DNA of 64,000 nucleotides from Clostridium beijerinckii HUN142. GTDB lineage: Bacteria; Bacillota; Clostridia; Clostridiales; Clostridiaceae. Shown one piece after another: positions 1 through 8,681 of the stretch (its first letter is position 1; each line of letters starts with the position of its first letter). Location: positions 1 through 64,000 of the forward strand of contig NZ_JHXK01000005.1 in assembly GCF_000621745.1 (NCBI RefSeq). The letters run 5' to 3'. Under the pieces are notes generated by a model. That model was given only the letters and a program-made list of their open reading frames with translations, did no database searches and was not told where the DNA came from. A program made the position numbers and the translations under genes.

Positions 1-320
1 TCTCTCTTATGAATTCGGGCAATTCTAGTATTAACAGATGCAGTAATATGTATAGCTAAATCAAATAATGGAACAAAGGGCTGATTAAAACTATCCATTG
101 AACCTGCCATCACAAAATGAGTTCTTTTTGATATATCTGTCATTAATCTGTTAATCTTTTCTTCATGCGTATGCATAACAGTAAAAGGTTTATCTGTATC
201 TTTTCTCCAAATATAATCATCTATATCAAAATACGGAAAGCCAAGCTTTTTTGCAGCCAATTTTCCTAATGTCGTTTTTCCAGAACCGGCTGAACCAAAA
301 ATAATAATTCCTCTTGACAT
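1..320 (-). CDS. P-loop adenylate-kinase-like nucleotide kinase, 3' end cut by window edge
   Basis: The visible N-terminal part begins MSRGIIIFGSAGSGKTTLGK, a textbook Walker A loop (GSAGSGKT) after a short beta strand, followed by FPYFDIDDYIWR, the acceptor-side DxD segment typical of small adenylate-kinase/shikimate-kinase-like proteins. This fold transfers phosphate from ATP to a small substrate in the cytoplasm; the substrate cannot be named. The ATG at 320 sits a few bases after a GGAGG-like stretch and no earlier start fits. The reading frame runs off the left edge, so about 107 codons are seen. A promoter-like repeat lies just upstream at 366-415. Confidence 0.8.
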   Translation of the reverse strand, partial: MSRGIIIFGSAGSGKTTLGKLAAKKLGFPYFDIDDYIWRKDTDKPFTVMHTHEEKINRLMTDISKRTHFVMAGSMDSFNQPFVPLFDLAIHITASVNTRIARIHKR

Positions 321-365
321 TTCTTTTAACCTCCATAACTCAAATTTATTATTTGCATTTTAGTT

Positions 366-415
366 AATTACAGGATATTTTGTAAATATTGCATTATTAA
401 ATTTTCAAAGAATAC
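366..415 (-). promoter_or_regulatory. Dispersed promoter-like repeat, copy 1
   Basis: About 50 bp that recurs nearly unchanged at 11767-11815 and 26819-26870, and in weaker form at 24372-24420, each time just upstream of a minus-strand start codon. Read on the minus strand it is a CTTTGAAAATT block, an AATAATGC block, TTTACAAAATAT and a -10-like hexamer. In this copy the -10 is CTGTAAT, weaker than in the others. Confidence 0.45.
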
Positions 416-500
416 TACTATTAGTTAATTCGTTAAATCTACTTATTGTGCATAAAGAAATATGTAAATTTAACCTCCTTAATAAGGCGATTTTAGCATA

Positions 501-1127
501 CTATCTAATATATATTTCTTCACTAACGCTACTATTTCTTATAGAAGCACATTTGCCACTTAATGTATCTTGATTACCAATCTTTAAAATAACTATTTCA
601 TACTCAAAATTTATTCCACCATATGCTAAAAACATATGTCTATCATATTTCATACCAATTCCTTGTAATTGAACTTCATTGTTTACAGACCAACTTAAGT
701 CATACAAATCATCACTTTTCTCTTTCTTTATAATTTTTAGATCAAAAACAGGAGATTCATATTCTTTTATAAAGTACCTAACCTTATAATTACCTTCAAA
801 ACTTTCGCTTGTTTCATTCCTTAATGCAATCCCAGAACCTAATGTATCGAAATTCTGTGTTGAAGCCCAAAGAGCTGAATTTGACCGTAAATCACCGATT
901 TGTTTATACATACCGATTCCAGCCATTGGAACCTGCTTTAAATATCTTGATACGATTAGCTTATCATCAAGTAACATTCCGATTCCAGAATACTCATAAT
1001 TGGAATTTTCTTTATCGCTACTCCAAGTGCACTTATAGGTTTCACCTATCTTTTCAACACTAAGTTTTCCTTTTCCACCATTAGATTTCCATTCACCTAA
1101 AATACATTTTTCTTTATAACAGTTCAT
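501..1127 (-). CDS. Hypothetical protein with two related halves
   Basis: A 208-residue cytoplasmic-looking protein with no signal peptide, membrane segment or known catalytic motif. It appears to be an internal duplication: residues about 8-100 and 108-208 share the order G-x-W/YK, a strand-rich stretch, TWSS or LSWS, then (S/Q)GIGM followed by a charged turn and a run of hydrophobic strands. GIGM occurs three times. The pattern suggests a beta-sandwich or barrel built from two repeats. The ATG at 1127 is preceded by a GAGGG ribosome site. It lies alone between intergenic gaps of about 180 and 260 bp. The family was not recognised. Confidence 0.6.
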   Translation of the reverse strand: MNCYKEKCILGEWKSNGGKGKLSVEKIGETYKCTWSSDKENSNYEYSGIGMLLDDKLIVSRYLKQVPMAGIGMYKQIGDLRSNSALWASTQNFDTLGSGIALRNETSESFEGNYKVRYFIKEYESPVFDLKIIKKEKSDDLYDLSWSVNNEVQLQGIGMKYDRHMFLAYGGINFEYEIVILKIGNQDTLSGKCASIRNSSVSEEIYIR

Positions 1128-1384
1128 TATTTTTCCCTCACCATAATCATATTCACCATATCAATAGCAATTTAATACCATTATAGTAAATTATAGCATA
1201 GTATACATCAACTTATGGAACAACTTATAAAATTCATAGTTTATTAACTATTGTTAAATAGTTCTTCTATAAAATATAAATATCACACCATTCAATTTTC
1301 AAATTTCGGTATAATTAATCAGAAATGATAAGATTTGTAACCTATCTATAAATTGAGATTTGATGAACTTTTGTTGCATGTTCG

Positions 1385-2077
1385 TTATTGTATAGGGAAA
1401 TAAATTTCAATCTGTGATTCTTCATCTTCAACTCCTAAAAATTTCTCTGTATAGCATTCTAAATCATCTCTGTCATCAGGTTGAAAACTACTATTAGGAA
1501 ACCAGACACCCCAAATATAATGATATGTAGAAATCAAGTTTTTCACTGCGCCTTTGTGTATGAATTTAGCATACTTTCCACCACTAATTTCTTTTAATTC
1601 CATTCCTTCTGGAATATTATTGTCACCCGATGTTTCAATTCCTATAAATAAAGTGGTTTCACTATTTTTATTAAATGTATTTTGCAGGCATGTACCACTT
1701 GTTTCATAAATACTATATCTATTATTATTCATTGGAATATACTTTTGCTTCTCTAATTGAGCGTTCAACTTTTCCCACATTTCAATACTGTTATTTTTCC
1801 CAATACTCATGTAATATCTAAATCCAACAACACATTTAGGTTGAAATGTTACTATTTCTGGTTGAAGATTTGCATAATTGGATTCAGTGATTTTATCAAT
1901 TTGCATTGGATTATGATTTCCAATCAACACATCAATACCATTTTTTCTATATTCCATCGGCGTAATTCCATATCTCTTCTTAAAGGCTCTTGTAAAACTT
2001 TCAGCAGACTCAAAATACAGTGAAATTGCTATATCTAAACTCCTAAGTATGTCTTTGTCTTTTTCATAAGAAACACC
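1385..2077 (-). pseudogene. N-truncated AraC-family regulator with GyrI-like effector domain
   Basis: The open frame begins right after a TGA at 2078-2080 and has no start codon before the second helix-turn-helix of an AraC domain (SLYFESAESFTRAFKKRYG then ITPMEYRK). This is followed by about 150 residues of a GyrI-like small-molecule-binding domain ending in EIYFPIQ. AraC proteins need two HTH motifs in about 100 residues; the first HTH and half the linker are missing, so DNA binding should be lost. An internal ATG at 1957 would yield the effector domain alone, which exists as a free-standing family, so a residual product is possible. No matching N-terminal half is seen upstream. Confidence 0.7.
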
Positions 2078-2164
2078 TCATCTTTCAAAAGAATTATAAG
2101 CTAAGATAAGGTAACATACTTGATATTTTCTGCGGATTTTTTATATAATCTTTTATCCAAATTA

Positions 2165-3328
2165 CTATTTACTGTTTTCAGAGTAAAATTTCAAAGCTTC
2201 CCCAATAAATTTAGATGCTCCATTTCCATATTTCTCATCAATGACTTTTATATACGTAGCATTTGATAAATAAAGTTCTGCAGTATACCCCCAGTAATTT
2301 TCTCCATTATCTACTTTTAAATCTTGATGCTGCTTTTTTGTCTCATCTGCTATTTCATGTACAATTTCTTGAACTTCTTTTGAATAATGGTTTTTACTTA
2401 AATCGGATGTAAGCTTATTATATAGCTGTTCTATTTTAGGCAGCTTAGTACCAGGACATTTTTTTAGAACTTCTCCTATAAATTTAGATGCACCACTGCC
2501 ATATTTCTTATCAACTACTTCTATCCAACCAGGATACATCGAGTAGAGATTCGCCATGTAATACCAATAATCATCTCCCCTATCACTTTTGAAAAATTCA
2601 TAATCTTTTTTAGCTGTATTTACTATTTCTTTAGCAATTTCTTGAATCTCATTTGAAGAAGTGTTTTTACTCAAATCAGTTGTAAGCTTTTTAAATAATT
2701 CTTTTAATTTAGGATGTTTATCTTCTATACAATCTTTTTTAAACTTATCAAATTGCTCTTCTAAAGATGATGTAGTAATATTATTAAGATTATTTTTTAC
2801 AGCTTTTGCATATCTCTCAATACTTCCATATTGCTTTATAGCAGCCTTAGCAATCTCATCTTCCTTCAGCTTGCATTTTTCAATAAATTCATTATATTTA
2901 TCTATGCTTCCATATGTTTTAATTACTTTATCTTCATGCTCTGTTTTAAATTCTTCCAACACATTATAGTATTCACTCATATCAAATTCTCTAAAATCCA
3001 TAGTTCCTTCTCCTTTTAATGTTTTATTTATAAGGTCTATTAAGCCATTCAATCTTTTTCGCTTTAAAATAAGCAGCTTTTTTTGGTTTTCTAGTGCCTG
3101 CATTTTATTAAAGTATGGACTTGACATTATATCTTTAATTTCCTTCAAAGGTATATCAAGCTCTTTAAAAAACAAAATCTGCTGTAAAGTTTTAAGAGCT
3201 TCATCATCATAAAGTCTGTAACCTGTTTCTGTTATTTCACTAGGCTTCAATAAGCCTATTTCATCATAATAATGCAGTGCGCGTATACTTATTCCTGTCA
3301 AATCTGAAACTTGTTTTACTGTTCTCAT
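2165..3328 (-). CDS. MerR-family regulator with two tandem TipAS-type effector modules
   Basis: Residues 1-70 are a MerR winged helix (TVKQVSDLTGISIRALHYYD, then GYRLYDDEALKTLQQI), followed by a dimerisation helix. After a linker the rest resembles the TipAS antibiotic-binding fold, with the module present twice: about residues 207-290 and 302-385. Both copies share KLT(T/S)DLSKN, a DxxxD/ENYW(Y/G)Y core and KYG(S/N)GASKFIGE. Usual MerR-TipAS proteins are about 250 residues, so 387 indicates an added module. MerR proteins bind between -35 and -10 and untwist the DNA when ligand binds; the promoter at 3421-3451 fits autoregulation. ATG at 3328 follows GAGGTG. Confidence 0.85.
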   Translation of the reverse strand: MRTVKQVSDLTGISIRALHYYDEIGLLKPSEITETGYRLYDDEALKTLQQILFFKELDIPLKEIKDIMSSPYFNKMQALENQKKLLILKRKRLNGLIDLINKTLKGEGTMDFREFDMSEYYNVLEEFKTEHEDKVIKTYGSIDKYNEFIEKCKLKEDEIAKAAIKQYGSIERYAKAVKNNLNNITTSSLEEQFDKFKKDCIEDKHPKLKELFKKLTTDLSKNTSSNEIQEIAKEIVNTAKKDYEFFKSDRGDDYWYYMANLYSMYPGWIEVVDKKYGSGASKFIGEVLKKCPGTKLPKIEQLYNKLTSDLSKNHYSKEVQEIVHEIADETKKQHQDLKVDNGENYWGYTAELYLSNATYIKVIDEKYGNGASKFIGEALKFYSENSK

Positions 3329-3420
3329 TGCTACACCTCAGAATTCAATTTTAGAGCCTTAAATATTATTTAGTAATCTGCCGGCAAAAAGTTTAAGTAA
3401 TATATCTAATCTCTATTTTT

Positions 3421-3451
3421 ATATTACACTATGACGCAGTGTTAGGGTCAA
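3421..3451 (-). promoter_or_regulatory. MerR-type promoter with 19-bp spacer and dyad
   Basis: On the minus strand -35 TTGACC (3446-3451) and -10 TAATAT (3421-3426) are separated by exactly 19 bp, longer than the usual 17 and diagnostic of MerR-controlled promoters. The spacer holds the inverted repeat ACACT-N7-AGTGT. It lies about 95 bp upstream of the MerR-TipAS start, so autoactivation is likely. Confidence 0.8.
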
Positions 3452-3456
3452 TACTG

Positions 3457-3502
3457 TAAAAAAATATCGCAAATTCATTCTTATTTATGAATAATGCGAT
3501 AT
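3457..3502 (-). terminator. Rho-independent terminator, dispersed family copy
   Basis: On the minus strand a long stem pairing ATATCGCATTATTCA with TGAATTTGCGATAT is followed by a run of T. It closes the XRE gene ending at 3569. Near-identical stems recur at 4290, 24490, 26333, 29841 and 30994. Confidence 0.8.
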
Positions 3503-3568
3503 CCTAATTTACTATTGAATTTTCATATATAATAACATCTATAATCAAATCTTCTAAATTAAACTTTA

Positions 3569-3775
3569 TCAATCAAAATAAAATAATTCTTCAAATTTTT
3601 TATCTAACGCGACGCAAAGAACAAGCGCTAATTTTGCAGTAGGATTAAATTGCCCTGTCTCAATAGAGCTAATTGTATTTCTTGATACACCAACCATTTC
3701 TGCCAATTGAGATTGAGATAATTTTTGTTCTGTTCTGACTTTCTTTAAATTATTATGTAATACCAGTTCTTCCAT
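3569..3775 (-). CDS. Small XRE-family HTH regulator
   Basis: A short single-domain regulator: LHNNLKKVRTEQKLSQSQLA and VGVSRNTISSIETGQFNP form a canonical XRE/Cro helix-turn-helix, then a hydrophobic helix and the KKFEELFYFD tail typical of YgzD/YozG-like regulators. The start at 3775 (MEELVLHNN) follows AGGG; a TTG at 3799, directly after the upstream stop codon, is the alternative and would add eight residues. It is cotranscribed with the membrane protein ending at 3800, a common pairing in clostridia where the XRE protein controls its own operon. The palindromic operator at 4181-4235 is its likely target. Confidence 0.85.
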   Translation of the reverse strand: MEELVLHNNLKKVRTEQKLSQSQLAEMVGVSRNTISSIETGQFNPTAKLALVLCVALDKKFEELFYFD

Positions 3776-3799
3776 CTGTCCCTTTTTAAATGCTGACAA

Positions 3800-4147
3800 T
3801 TAAAACCACCCCATGCCACTTCCAACAATTGAAGCCATACCAGCAATTGCCCCAATAATTCCTAAAATAGTACATACTAAATACACTTTCTTATCTCTAT
3901 TATAATAATAAACTGTTCCGCTTTGCCCAATCATTGCGATCAACAAAGCTAACGAAAACACTCTGTAATCTGCAAAAGCTCCGCCTGTTATAAGTTTTTG
4001 TATAAAAAGAATTATTGAGAAAATAGCAAATATAATAATCACTGCAAAATAAGAATTCTGATTTGCTGATTTTTGAATACATCGCTCACGTTCATCATTT
4101 AATAAGTTTTCTTTTTTGCTTCTTGCTAAAATTTCATCTCTATTCAT
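3800..4147 (-). CDS. Small membrane protein, DUF6442-like
   Basis: Starting at MNRDEILARSKKENLLNDER, the protein has a charged cytoplasmic N-terminus of about 30 residues and three hydrophobic segments (about residues 33-50, 60-77 and 87-110). This matches the clostridial DUF6442 pattern found beside XRE genes. The start at 4147 is chosen because GGTGGA precedes it with good spacing; an open frame back to 4246 lies inside the promoter. Its stop touches the region of the XRE start, so the two are translationally linked. Function is unknown; a membrane partner or sensor for the regulator is inferred only from context. Confidence 0.7.
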   Translation of the reverse strand: MNRDEILARSKKENLLNDERERCIQKSANQNSYFAVIIIFAIFSIILFIQKLITGGAFADYRVFSLALLIAMIGQSGTVYYYNRDKKVYLVCTILGIIGAIAGMASIVGSGMGWF

Positions 4148-4180
4148 ATATATTCCACCTTTCAGTTCCTTGACAAGTAC

Positions 4181-4235
4181 ACTTGGTATTTTTATTATAT
4201 CATGCCAAGTTTTATTGTCAATATTTTTACCAAGT
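4181..4235 (-). promoter_or_regulatory. Consensus promoter with ACTTGG palindromic operators
   Basis: Minus-strand -35 TTGACA (4216-4221) and -10 TATAAT (4194-4199) with a 16-bp spacer form an almost perfect sigma-A promoter. The hexamer ACTTGG/CCAAGT occurs at 4181-4186, 4205-4210 and 4230-4235. The first two are inverted around the -10 and the third lies upstream of the -35, the layout expected of an autorepressor site for the XRE protein. Confidence 0.75.
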
Positions 4236-4289
4236 TTTCTTTGCATTATATAGGCTCTCTAGATTACTCTACACTTACAAATTTCACAT

Positions 4290-4327
4290 AAAAAAACGCA
4301 AATTCAAACTCTCGAATAATGCCATTT
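4290..4327 (-). terminator. Degenerate copy of the dispersed terminator hairpin
   Basis: Contains GCATTATTCGAG and GAATTTGCG arms followed by a T-run on the minus strand, as in the other copies, but the stem is imperfect at its base. It lies beyond a stronger terminator at 4494-4528 and may be a vestigial copy. Confidence 0.5.
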
Positions 4328-4493
4328 TAAAATTGTTTATTTATTTTTTTATTGATTCGTGATATAGGAAAGTTGTGTATCTCGAACTACAATATCTATG
4401 CTCTTACCATATAAACGGAAATAAGCAATAAGTATTCTCACAGTAATTCTTAAATTTTTGTTTGAACTTTTCTATTTATATAATTTACTGTGT

Positions 4494-4528
4494 AAAAAAA
4501 GACATATCAACCGTTGATATGTCTTTTA
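4494..4528 (-). terminator. Rho-independent terminator
   Basis: A perfect 10-bp stem GACATATCAA / TTGATATGTC with a three-base loop (4511-4513) is followed on the minus strand by seven T. It lies about 25 bp past the stop of the Vat-like acetyltransferase and closes it. Confidence 0.9.
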
Positions 4529-4549
4529 AGAATTTTTAGCCACAACATG

Positions 4550-5182
4550 TTACATTAATTTATCAATATCCCCTGACTGAATGTATTTAATATTTGCTTT
4601 GATCTTTTCATATGGCCAATCCCACCACTTAATTTTCAGCAACTTTAAAATTATGTCATCTCTAAATCTTTTCTTTATAACTTTTGCAGGTATGCCTCCA
4701 ACAATAGTATAAGGCGGAACATCATTAGTAACTATTGCTCTAGTACCAATAATTGCACCATCACCTATTTTCACACCTGACATAATTATAGCGTCATAAC
4801 CTATCCATACATCATTTCCAATTACAATATCGCCTTTATTATCCCAAGCATTTGTTATAAGGCTGACATCTAAACCCCATTCCTCATAAAATATTGGAAA
4901 TGTATAAGTAGATAGTGATATCATTGTGTGATTCCCACTAGTCATGAGAAACTTTGCTTTACATGCAATTGAACAAAACTTGCCAATTATTAATTTATCA
5001 TTGTTTATAGGATACTGATATAGTACATTATTCTTTTCAAACTCTCTTGGATCATTATAAAAATCATTATATATTGTATAATCTCCAACTTTTATATTAG
5101 ACCTTGTAATTACATTTTTAAGATATATGGTTTGGTAATCATTACTTCTTGGATATATTTTATTTGCATTTGGAATAGTCAT
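4550..5182 (-). CDS. Vat/CatB-type hexapeptide-repeat O-acetyltransferase (copy 1)
   Basis: A 210-residue left-handed beta-helix acetyltransferase. It shows NDVWIGYDAIIMSGVKIGDG and GTRAIVTNDVPPYTIVGGIP followed by AKVIKKRF, the repeats and C-terminal helix of the xenobiotic acetyltransferase (XAT) family, and TSGNHTM, which carries the catalytic-type His. Family members acetylate streptogramin A, chloramphenicol or sugar hydroxyls using acetyl-CoA. Which substrate applies cannot be read here. ATG at 5182 follows GGAGAG. A related copy lies at 50097-50732 next to the rifamycin phosphotransferase. Monocistronic, with its own terminator. Confidence 0.85.
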   Translation of the reverse strand: MTIPNANKIYPRSNDYQTIYLKNVITRSNIKVGDYTIYNDFYNDPREFEKNNVLYQYPINNDKLIIGKFCSIACKAKFLMTSGNHTMISLSTYTFPIFYEEWGLDVSLITNAWDNKGDIVIGNDVWIGYDAIIMSGVKIGDGAIIGTRAIVTNDVPPYTIVGGIPAKVIKKRFRDDIILKLLKIKWWDWPYEKIKANIKYIQSGDIDKLM

Positions 5183-5293
5183 TTTTAGTTCTCTCCTTTA
5201 TATTAAGTTGCTTTTGACTATTCCATTACTACAATGCATTTCCTCATTAAACCACTCCCAGTACGATAATCTTCATTTTTTATTTATGATTAA

Positions 5294-5800
5294 TTATAAC
5301 GCGATATTTCTTTGGATTACTTCGTCCACTTTGGGCTTAGCTTCTTCATCTATAGTAAATTCAAATCTCGAGTTACCTTTAAAAAAAGTGCTAATTTTAA
5401 ATTCGATTGTATTTGGTGATGTCCAATTATAACTTTTAATTTTATCCCATTTATAAAAATATCCAGATTTATAAATTCCATTTTCTCTTATTCCTAAACT
5501 TCTTAATGATCGTATTATATTAGATATTGAAATCTCTATACTAAGTATACTAGTAAAGATGTTATTAATTATATTATTCCTATAGCTAAGATAAAGTTTT
5601 ATATTAACCCATGATAATATACACCAGAATATTAATGATATTCCCCAGAAAATGATTGATCCTGTATCTTTTTTTGCTTTTACAATATTTCTTCCATGGG
5701 TATATGATGTATATATATCCTTTAGAAAAATCCATATTCCAAGAATAATCATTACTATATTAATAAATGAAAATACTGAAAATTTATTCAAGTTATACAC
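5294..5800 (-). CDS. Membrane protein, DUF5673-like
   Basis: Residues 8-27, 46-62 and about 66-85 are hydrophobic and give two or three membrane spans. The C-terminal third is soluble, with IRENGIYKSGYFYKWDKIKS, a motif typical of DUF5673 and related PH-like (bPH) domains, followed by strand-rich sequence ending in a short helix. This suggests a membrane anchor with a cytoplasmic PH-like domain. Function unknown. ATG at 5800 has a GGGGTG site upstream. An upstream ATTATAGCATAAATTGTAA stretch resembles the dispersed promoter repeat. No partner gene is evident. Confidence 0.6.
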   Translation of the reverse strand: MYNLNKFSVFSFINIVMIILGIWIFLKDIYTSYTHGRNIVKAKKDTGSIIFWGISLIFWCILSWVNIKLYLSYRNNIINNIFTSILSIEISISNIIRSLRSLGIRENGIYKSGYFYKWDKIKSYNWTSPNTIEFKISTFFKGNSRFEFTIDEEAKPKVDEVIQRNIAL

Positions 5801-6015
5801 CCCATCATTTCAAATTAAACATTATTAATCTATTATAGCATAAATTGTAAATATATATTTCTGGAGTTCTATCATTCGCTTTATGGTATAATTTCATAAA
5901 AAGAACTTTCATACGTATACTTGTCCAATATTAATATAATTTTTGAAATGCTTATAAATGTATTTTCTATTTTCCTAAGTTTAATCACTTGTATATTACA
6001 CTCATCCTTTATATA

Positions 6016-6912
6016 TTAAGTATGAGATAACTCTGAAAACATAAACTGATTATTTTTAAGTAATATTGTATCTTTTCCAAGGGCAAATAAGGTATCTTCT
6101 CCTTCTAATGGCGTTTTTATATACGAATCTGTTTCTTTGGGCGTAAAATAAAGTTTTACTCTTTTTATATTTTCATTAGCTAAATAATTAAGTATTTCAT
6201 CTATAGAAACATTCTCTTCACAAAAAACATCTAATAATTCTATTGTATCATCAATAAAATTTGCAATTACAACAGCGTCATGATCTTTTATGTAATAAAC
6301 ACTATCACTCATAAACAAATTACAATAAAACATAATTAATTCTGCATTACTACGCATAGAAATTTTAGAAAATGAAGATATAACATTTGCTTTATCATAG
6401 ACTAAGGATCTATCACGTTCATCAGACATATCCAATTTTTCCGCCAATTTTCCTTTACCCTTTTTACTTATTAATTTTGTGTACTGGTATTGATTTAATT
6501 TAGCAAAACCAAATTTAGGATAGAAATCAAGAACAGAGTTATTGGCAAATAAATAAAGTAAATCTCCTTTATCCGTCCAGTCCATAATGACTTTTTCCAT
6601 AATCGCCCGAAGCAGTCCCTGGTTTCTATAACCAACATCAGTCATAACCGTTCCTAACTGAATATATCGTCTAACCTTTCCAAAAACCTCAAAATTCATT
6701 ATATTAACTGATACATTGGAAACAACCACATCTCCATCCATGAGCGAATATGGTATGTATTGGTTCTTCCAGTATCCGTCTTGATACCATTTTTCAAAAT
6801 TAAATCCAAATGTTTTCTCAGTTAAAGCATTAAAACTCGTTCTATATGCACCATCATCACCAGCTCCAATAATGAATCTATAATCTTTGCCATTAACATT
6901 TATATATTCCAT
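6016..6912 (-). CDS. GNAT-family N-acetyltransferase, Eis-like layout
   Basis: The acetyl-CoA pyrophosphate loop is seen in QLGTVMTDVGYRNQGLLRAI (the R/Q-x-x-G-x-G/A type) at about residues 90-110, with YPKFGFAKLNQYQY as the following GNAT strand. At about 298 residues it is longer than a single GNAT domain; the C-terminal half (about 160-298) looks like a second degenerate module, as in two-domain Eis-like acetyltransferases. The acceptor substrate is unknown. The start at 6912 (MEYINVNG) follows AGAGG; the upstream ATG at 6930 overlaps that ribosome site. It stands alone. Confidence 0.75.
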   Translation of the reverse strand: MEYINVNGKDYRFIIGAGDDGAYRTSFNALTEKTFGFNFEKWYQDGYWKNQYIPYSLMDGDVVVSNVSVNIMNFEVFGKVRRYIQLGTVMTDVGYRNQGLLRAIMEKVIMDWTDKGDLLYLFANNSVLDFYPKFGFAKLNQYQYTKLISKKGKGKLAEKLDMSDERDRSLVYDKANVISSFSKISMRSNAELIMFYCNLFMSDSVYYIKDHDAVVIANFIDDTIELLDVFCEENVSIDEILNYLANENIKRVKLYFTPKETDSYIKTPLEGEDTLFALGKDTILLKNNQFMFSELSHT

Positions 6913-6994
6913 AATCTTATTTCCTCTCATTTTATAAACTATACTTGTTTCTCAAAATAAGAAAGATGCGCACTAATTAATATAAATATAATAT

Positions 6995-7825
6995 TCATTT
7001 TACATTATGCTTTTTAGGCATTCTAGATTCACAAGGTACATCTATCTGACACTTTCCACAGCCATATCTAGGCTTATGTTTTTCCATTGTTTTGTCCAAA
7101 AATTCAGAGCATATAATATGATTCTTCCCATTTTCTATGGATATTGCATTAGCTGGACAATTTTTTACGCATTTACCACACATTGAACAGTACTCATATA
7201 TATTTTCGTATTCTCTCTTATCAGGTGATAAGTATAATTCTGTGATGATGCTGCCAAGTCTTCCAGATATGCCTTTCTTTGTTATAAGTCCTTTAGAAAG
7301 TCCGAATGTTCCAAGTCCGCATACAAAAGCAGCATGTCTTTCAGACCAGTTGCTTGTAAATTTTTCTTCATGCTTTGGATGATTAGCATTTGACCAGAAT
7401 CTTTCATCTAAAGTAGGTACGACACTGTTATATCCTGCATTAATCAATTCAGACTTTAAATGCATACACAACTTATTTAACAAACTCTGACCTTCAATAC
7501 GTCCATGAAGCCATTCTTCAGAAGGCCATGACATATTACTTCTATTTCCCCTTTTAACCGCTTCGCTAAATGGTAAGAAAAATGATATCACAGTTTTTGA
7601 TTGCGGTAACCACTCTTTTGGAAGCATGAAGTGTTTCCCAATTGCTGATGGTTGTTTCAATGATGTAAAGTACTCATCATCCACAGAACCAAATGCCAAA
7701 ATTGGAGCATCAAAAATTCTCATCCCTACAACATTTTCCGAAATAGCTATTTCCTTTGTTATATAGTTATCTTGTGAATTCTCAACAAAGTCCTCTGCAG
7801 TTTTTATAAAATATTGTTTATCCAT
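6995..7825 (-). CDS. Epoxyqueuosine-reductase-like 4Fe-4S protein
   Basis: The C-terminus carries CSMCGKCVKNCP (about residues 213-224), a classic 4Fe-4S ligand set. A second cysteine group, CGKCQIDVPC, near 258-267 suggests another cluster. The N-terminal 200 residues, with FASFDDE-like and ERHAAFVCGLGTFGLSKGLI segments, match the QueG/DUF1730-like proteins that often occur as orphan corrinoid or ferredoxin-type reductases in clostridia. True QueG is longer and carries HEAT repeats, which are absent, so tRNA modification is doubtful. An electron-transfer or reductive role is inferred. ATG at 7825; single gene. Confidence 0.7.
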   Translation of the reverse strand: MDKQYFIKTAEDFVENSQDNYITKEIAISENVVGMRIFDAPILAFGSVDDEYFTSLKQPSAIGKHFMLPKEWLPQSKTVISFFLPFSEAVKRGNRSNMSWPSEEWLHGRIEGQSLLNKLCMHLKSELINAGYNSVVPTLDERFWSNANHPKHEEKFTSNWSERHAAFVCGLGTFGLSKGLITKKGISGRLGSIITELYLSPDKREYENIYEYCSMCGKCVKNCPANAISIENGKNHIICSEFLDKTMEKHKPRYGCGKCQIDVPCESRMPKKHNVK

Positions 7826-7882
7826 CTTTCCTATCCCCCTAATTTATATTACCAATACGCGATTTAGTTTTACTATAATAAT

Positions 7883-8629
7883 CTATTCAAATAAATAACC
7901 CATCATCTTTTCAGGATTTTCTAAAAACTTTCTTGTTATCATATAGTTATCAGTCTTTTTATAAGGAGTTTTCGTAATTCCATCATCATCAATAACAAAT
8001 ATATCTGCACCTGGGTATGCCATTAATATTGGTGAATGAGTTGCTATGATAAACTGTGATCTTTTCTTTACTAGCTCATTAATAATAGTAAGCATAGCCA
8101 TTTGTTTTAGAGGTGATAATGCCGCTTCTGGTTCATCCAAGATATATAATCCATTTCCACTAAAACGATTGGTCATTAGTGTAATAAAACTTTCACCATG
8201 TGACATCTTATGTAATGATGTACCTCCATAACTCTTTATGACAGGAACTCCCCCAGAGCTTTCTAAATCAAGTTTCTCTATTTCTGTAGCTACATTATAA
8301 AAACTTTCTGCCCTTAGAAAGAAACCATCGCGAGGCCTCTGCACACCTTTAACTACAGTAATATATTTATATAAATCTGAATGTGTTTCTCTTGATGAAA
8401 AACAAAAGTTTTTAGTTCCTCCTTCTGCATTAAATCCACTATTAACAGCAATAGCTTCTAATAATGTTGATTTTCCGCTACCATTTTCACCAACAAAAAA
8501 TGTTACATTTCTTGATATGTCTAAGCTGGTTAAGTTATTAACTACAGGTAACTCTTTAATATAGCTATCATCTTTATGAATTTCTTTCTTGAGACGTATT
8601 TCCTTTATATACATATTATCATATAGCAC
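7883..8629 (-). CDS. AAA/ABC-type ATPase, stand-alone
   Basis: All ABC-class ATPase motifs are visible in 248 residues: Walker A GENGSGKST (47-55), signature-like MSHGES (142-147), Walker B LYILDEPEAALS (161-172) and a switch His in ATHSP (about 196-200). There are no membrane segments and no transporter gene beside it. This layout matches the small AAA_21-type ATPases scattered in bacteria, some linked to anti-phage systems, others orphan. No nuclease or toxin gene adjoins it, so no defence role is claimed. The GTG at 8629 follows GAGGTG with eight-base spacing. Confidence 0.8.
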   Translation of the reverse strand: MLYDNMYIKEIRLKKEIHKDDSYIKELPVVNNLTSLDISRNVTFFVGENGSGKSTLLEAIAVNSGFNAEGGTKNFCFSSRETHSDLYKYITVVKGVQRPRDGFFLRAESFYNVATEIEKLDLESSGGVPVIKSYGGTSLHKMSHGESFITLMTNRFSGNGLYILDEPEAALSPLKQMAMLTIINELVKKRSQFIIATHSPILMAYPGADIFVIDDDGITKTPYKKTDNYMITRKFLENPEKMMGYLFE

Positions 8630-8681
8630 TCATATATCACCTCATTGTTCCTTTTTCCATTGAAACTTATTTCTTATCCCA

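Noticed and set aside
3900-4082. 60-codon open frame inside the DUF6442-like gene
   Set aside because: It lies in another frame of a gene with better support and has no ribosome site.
7883-8629. Stand-alone AAA ATPase as part of an anti-phage system
   Set aside because: No nuclease, reverse transcriptase, toxin or TOPRIM partner lies beside it, and the neighbours are unrelated genes with their own spacing.
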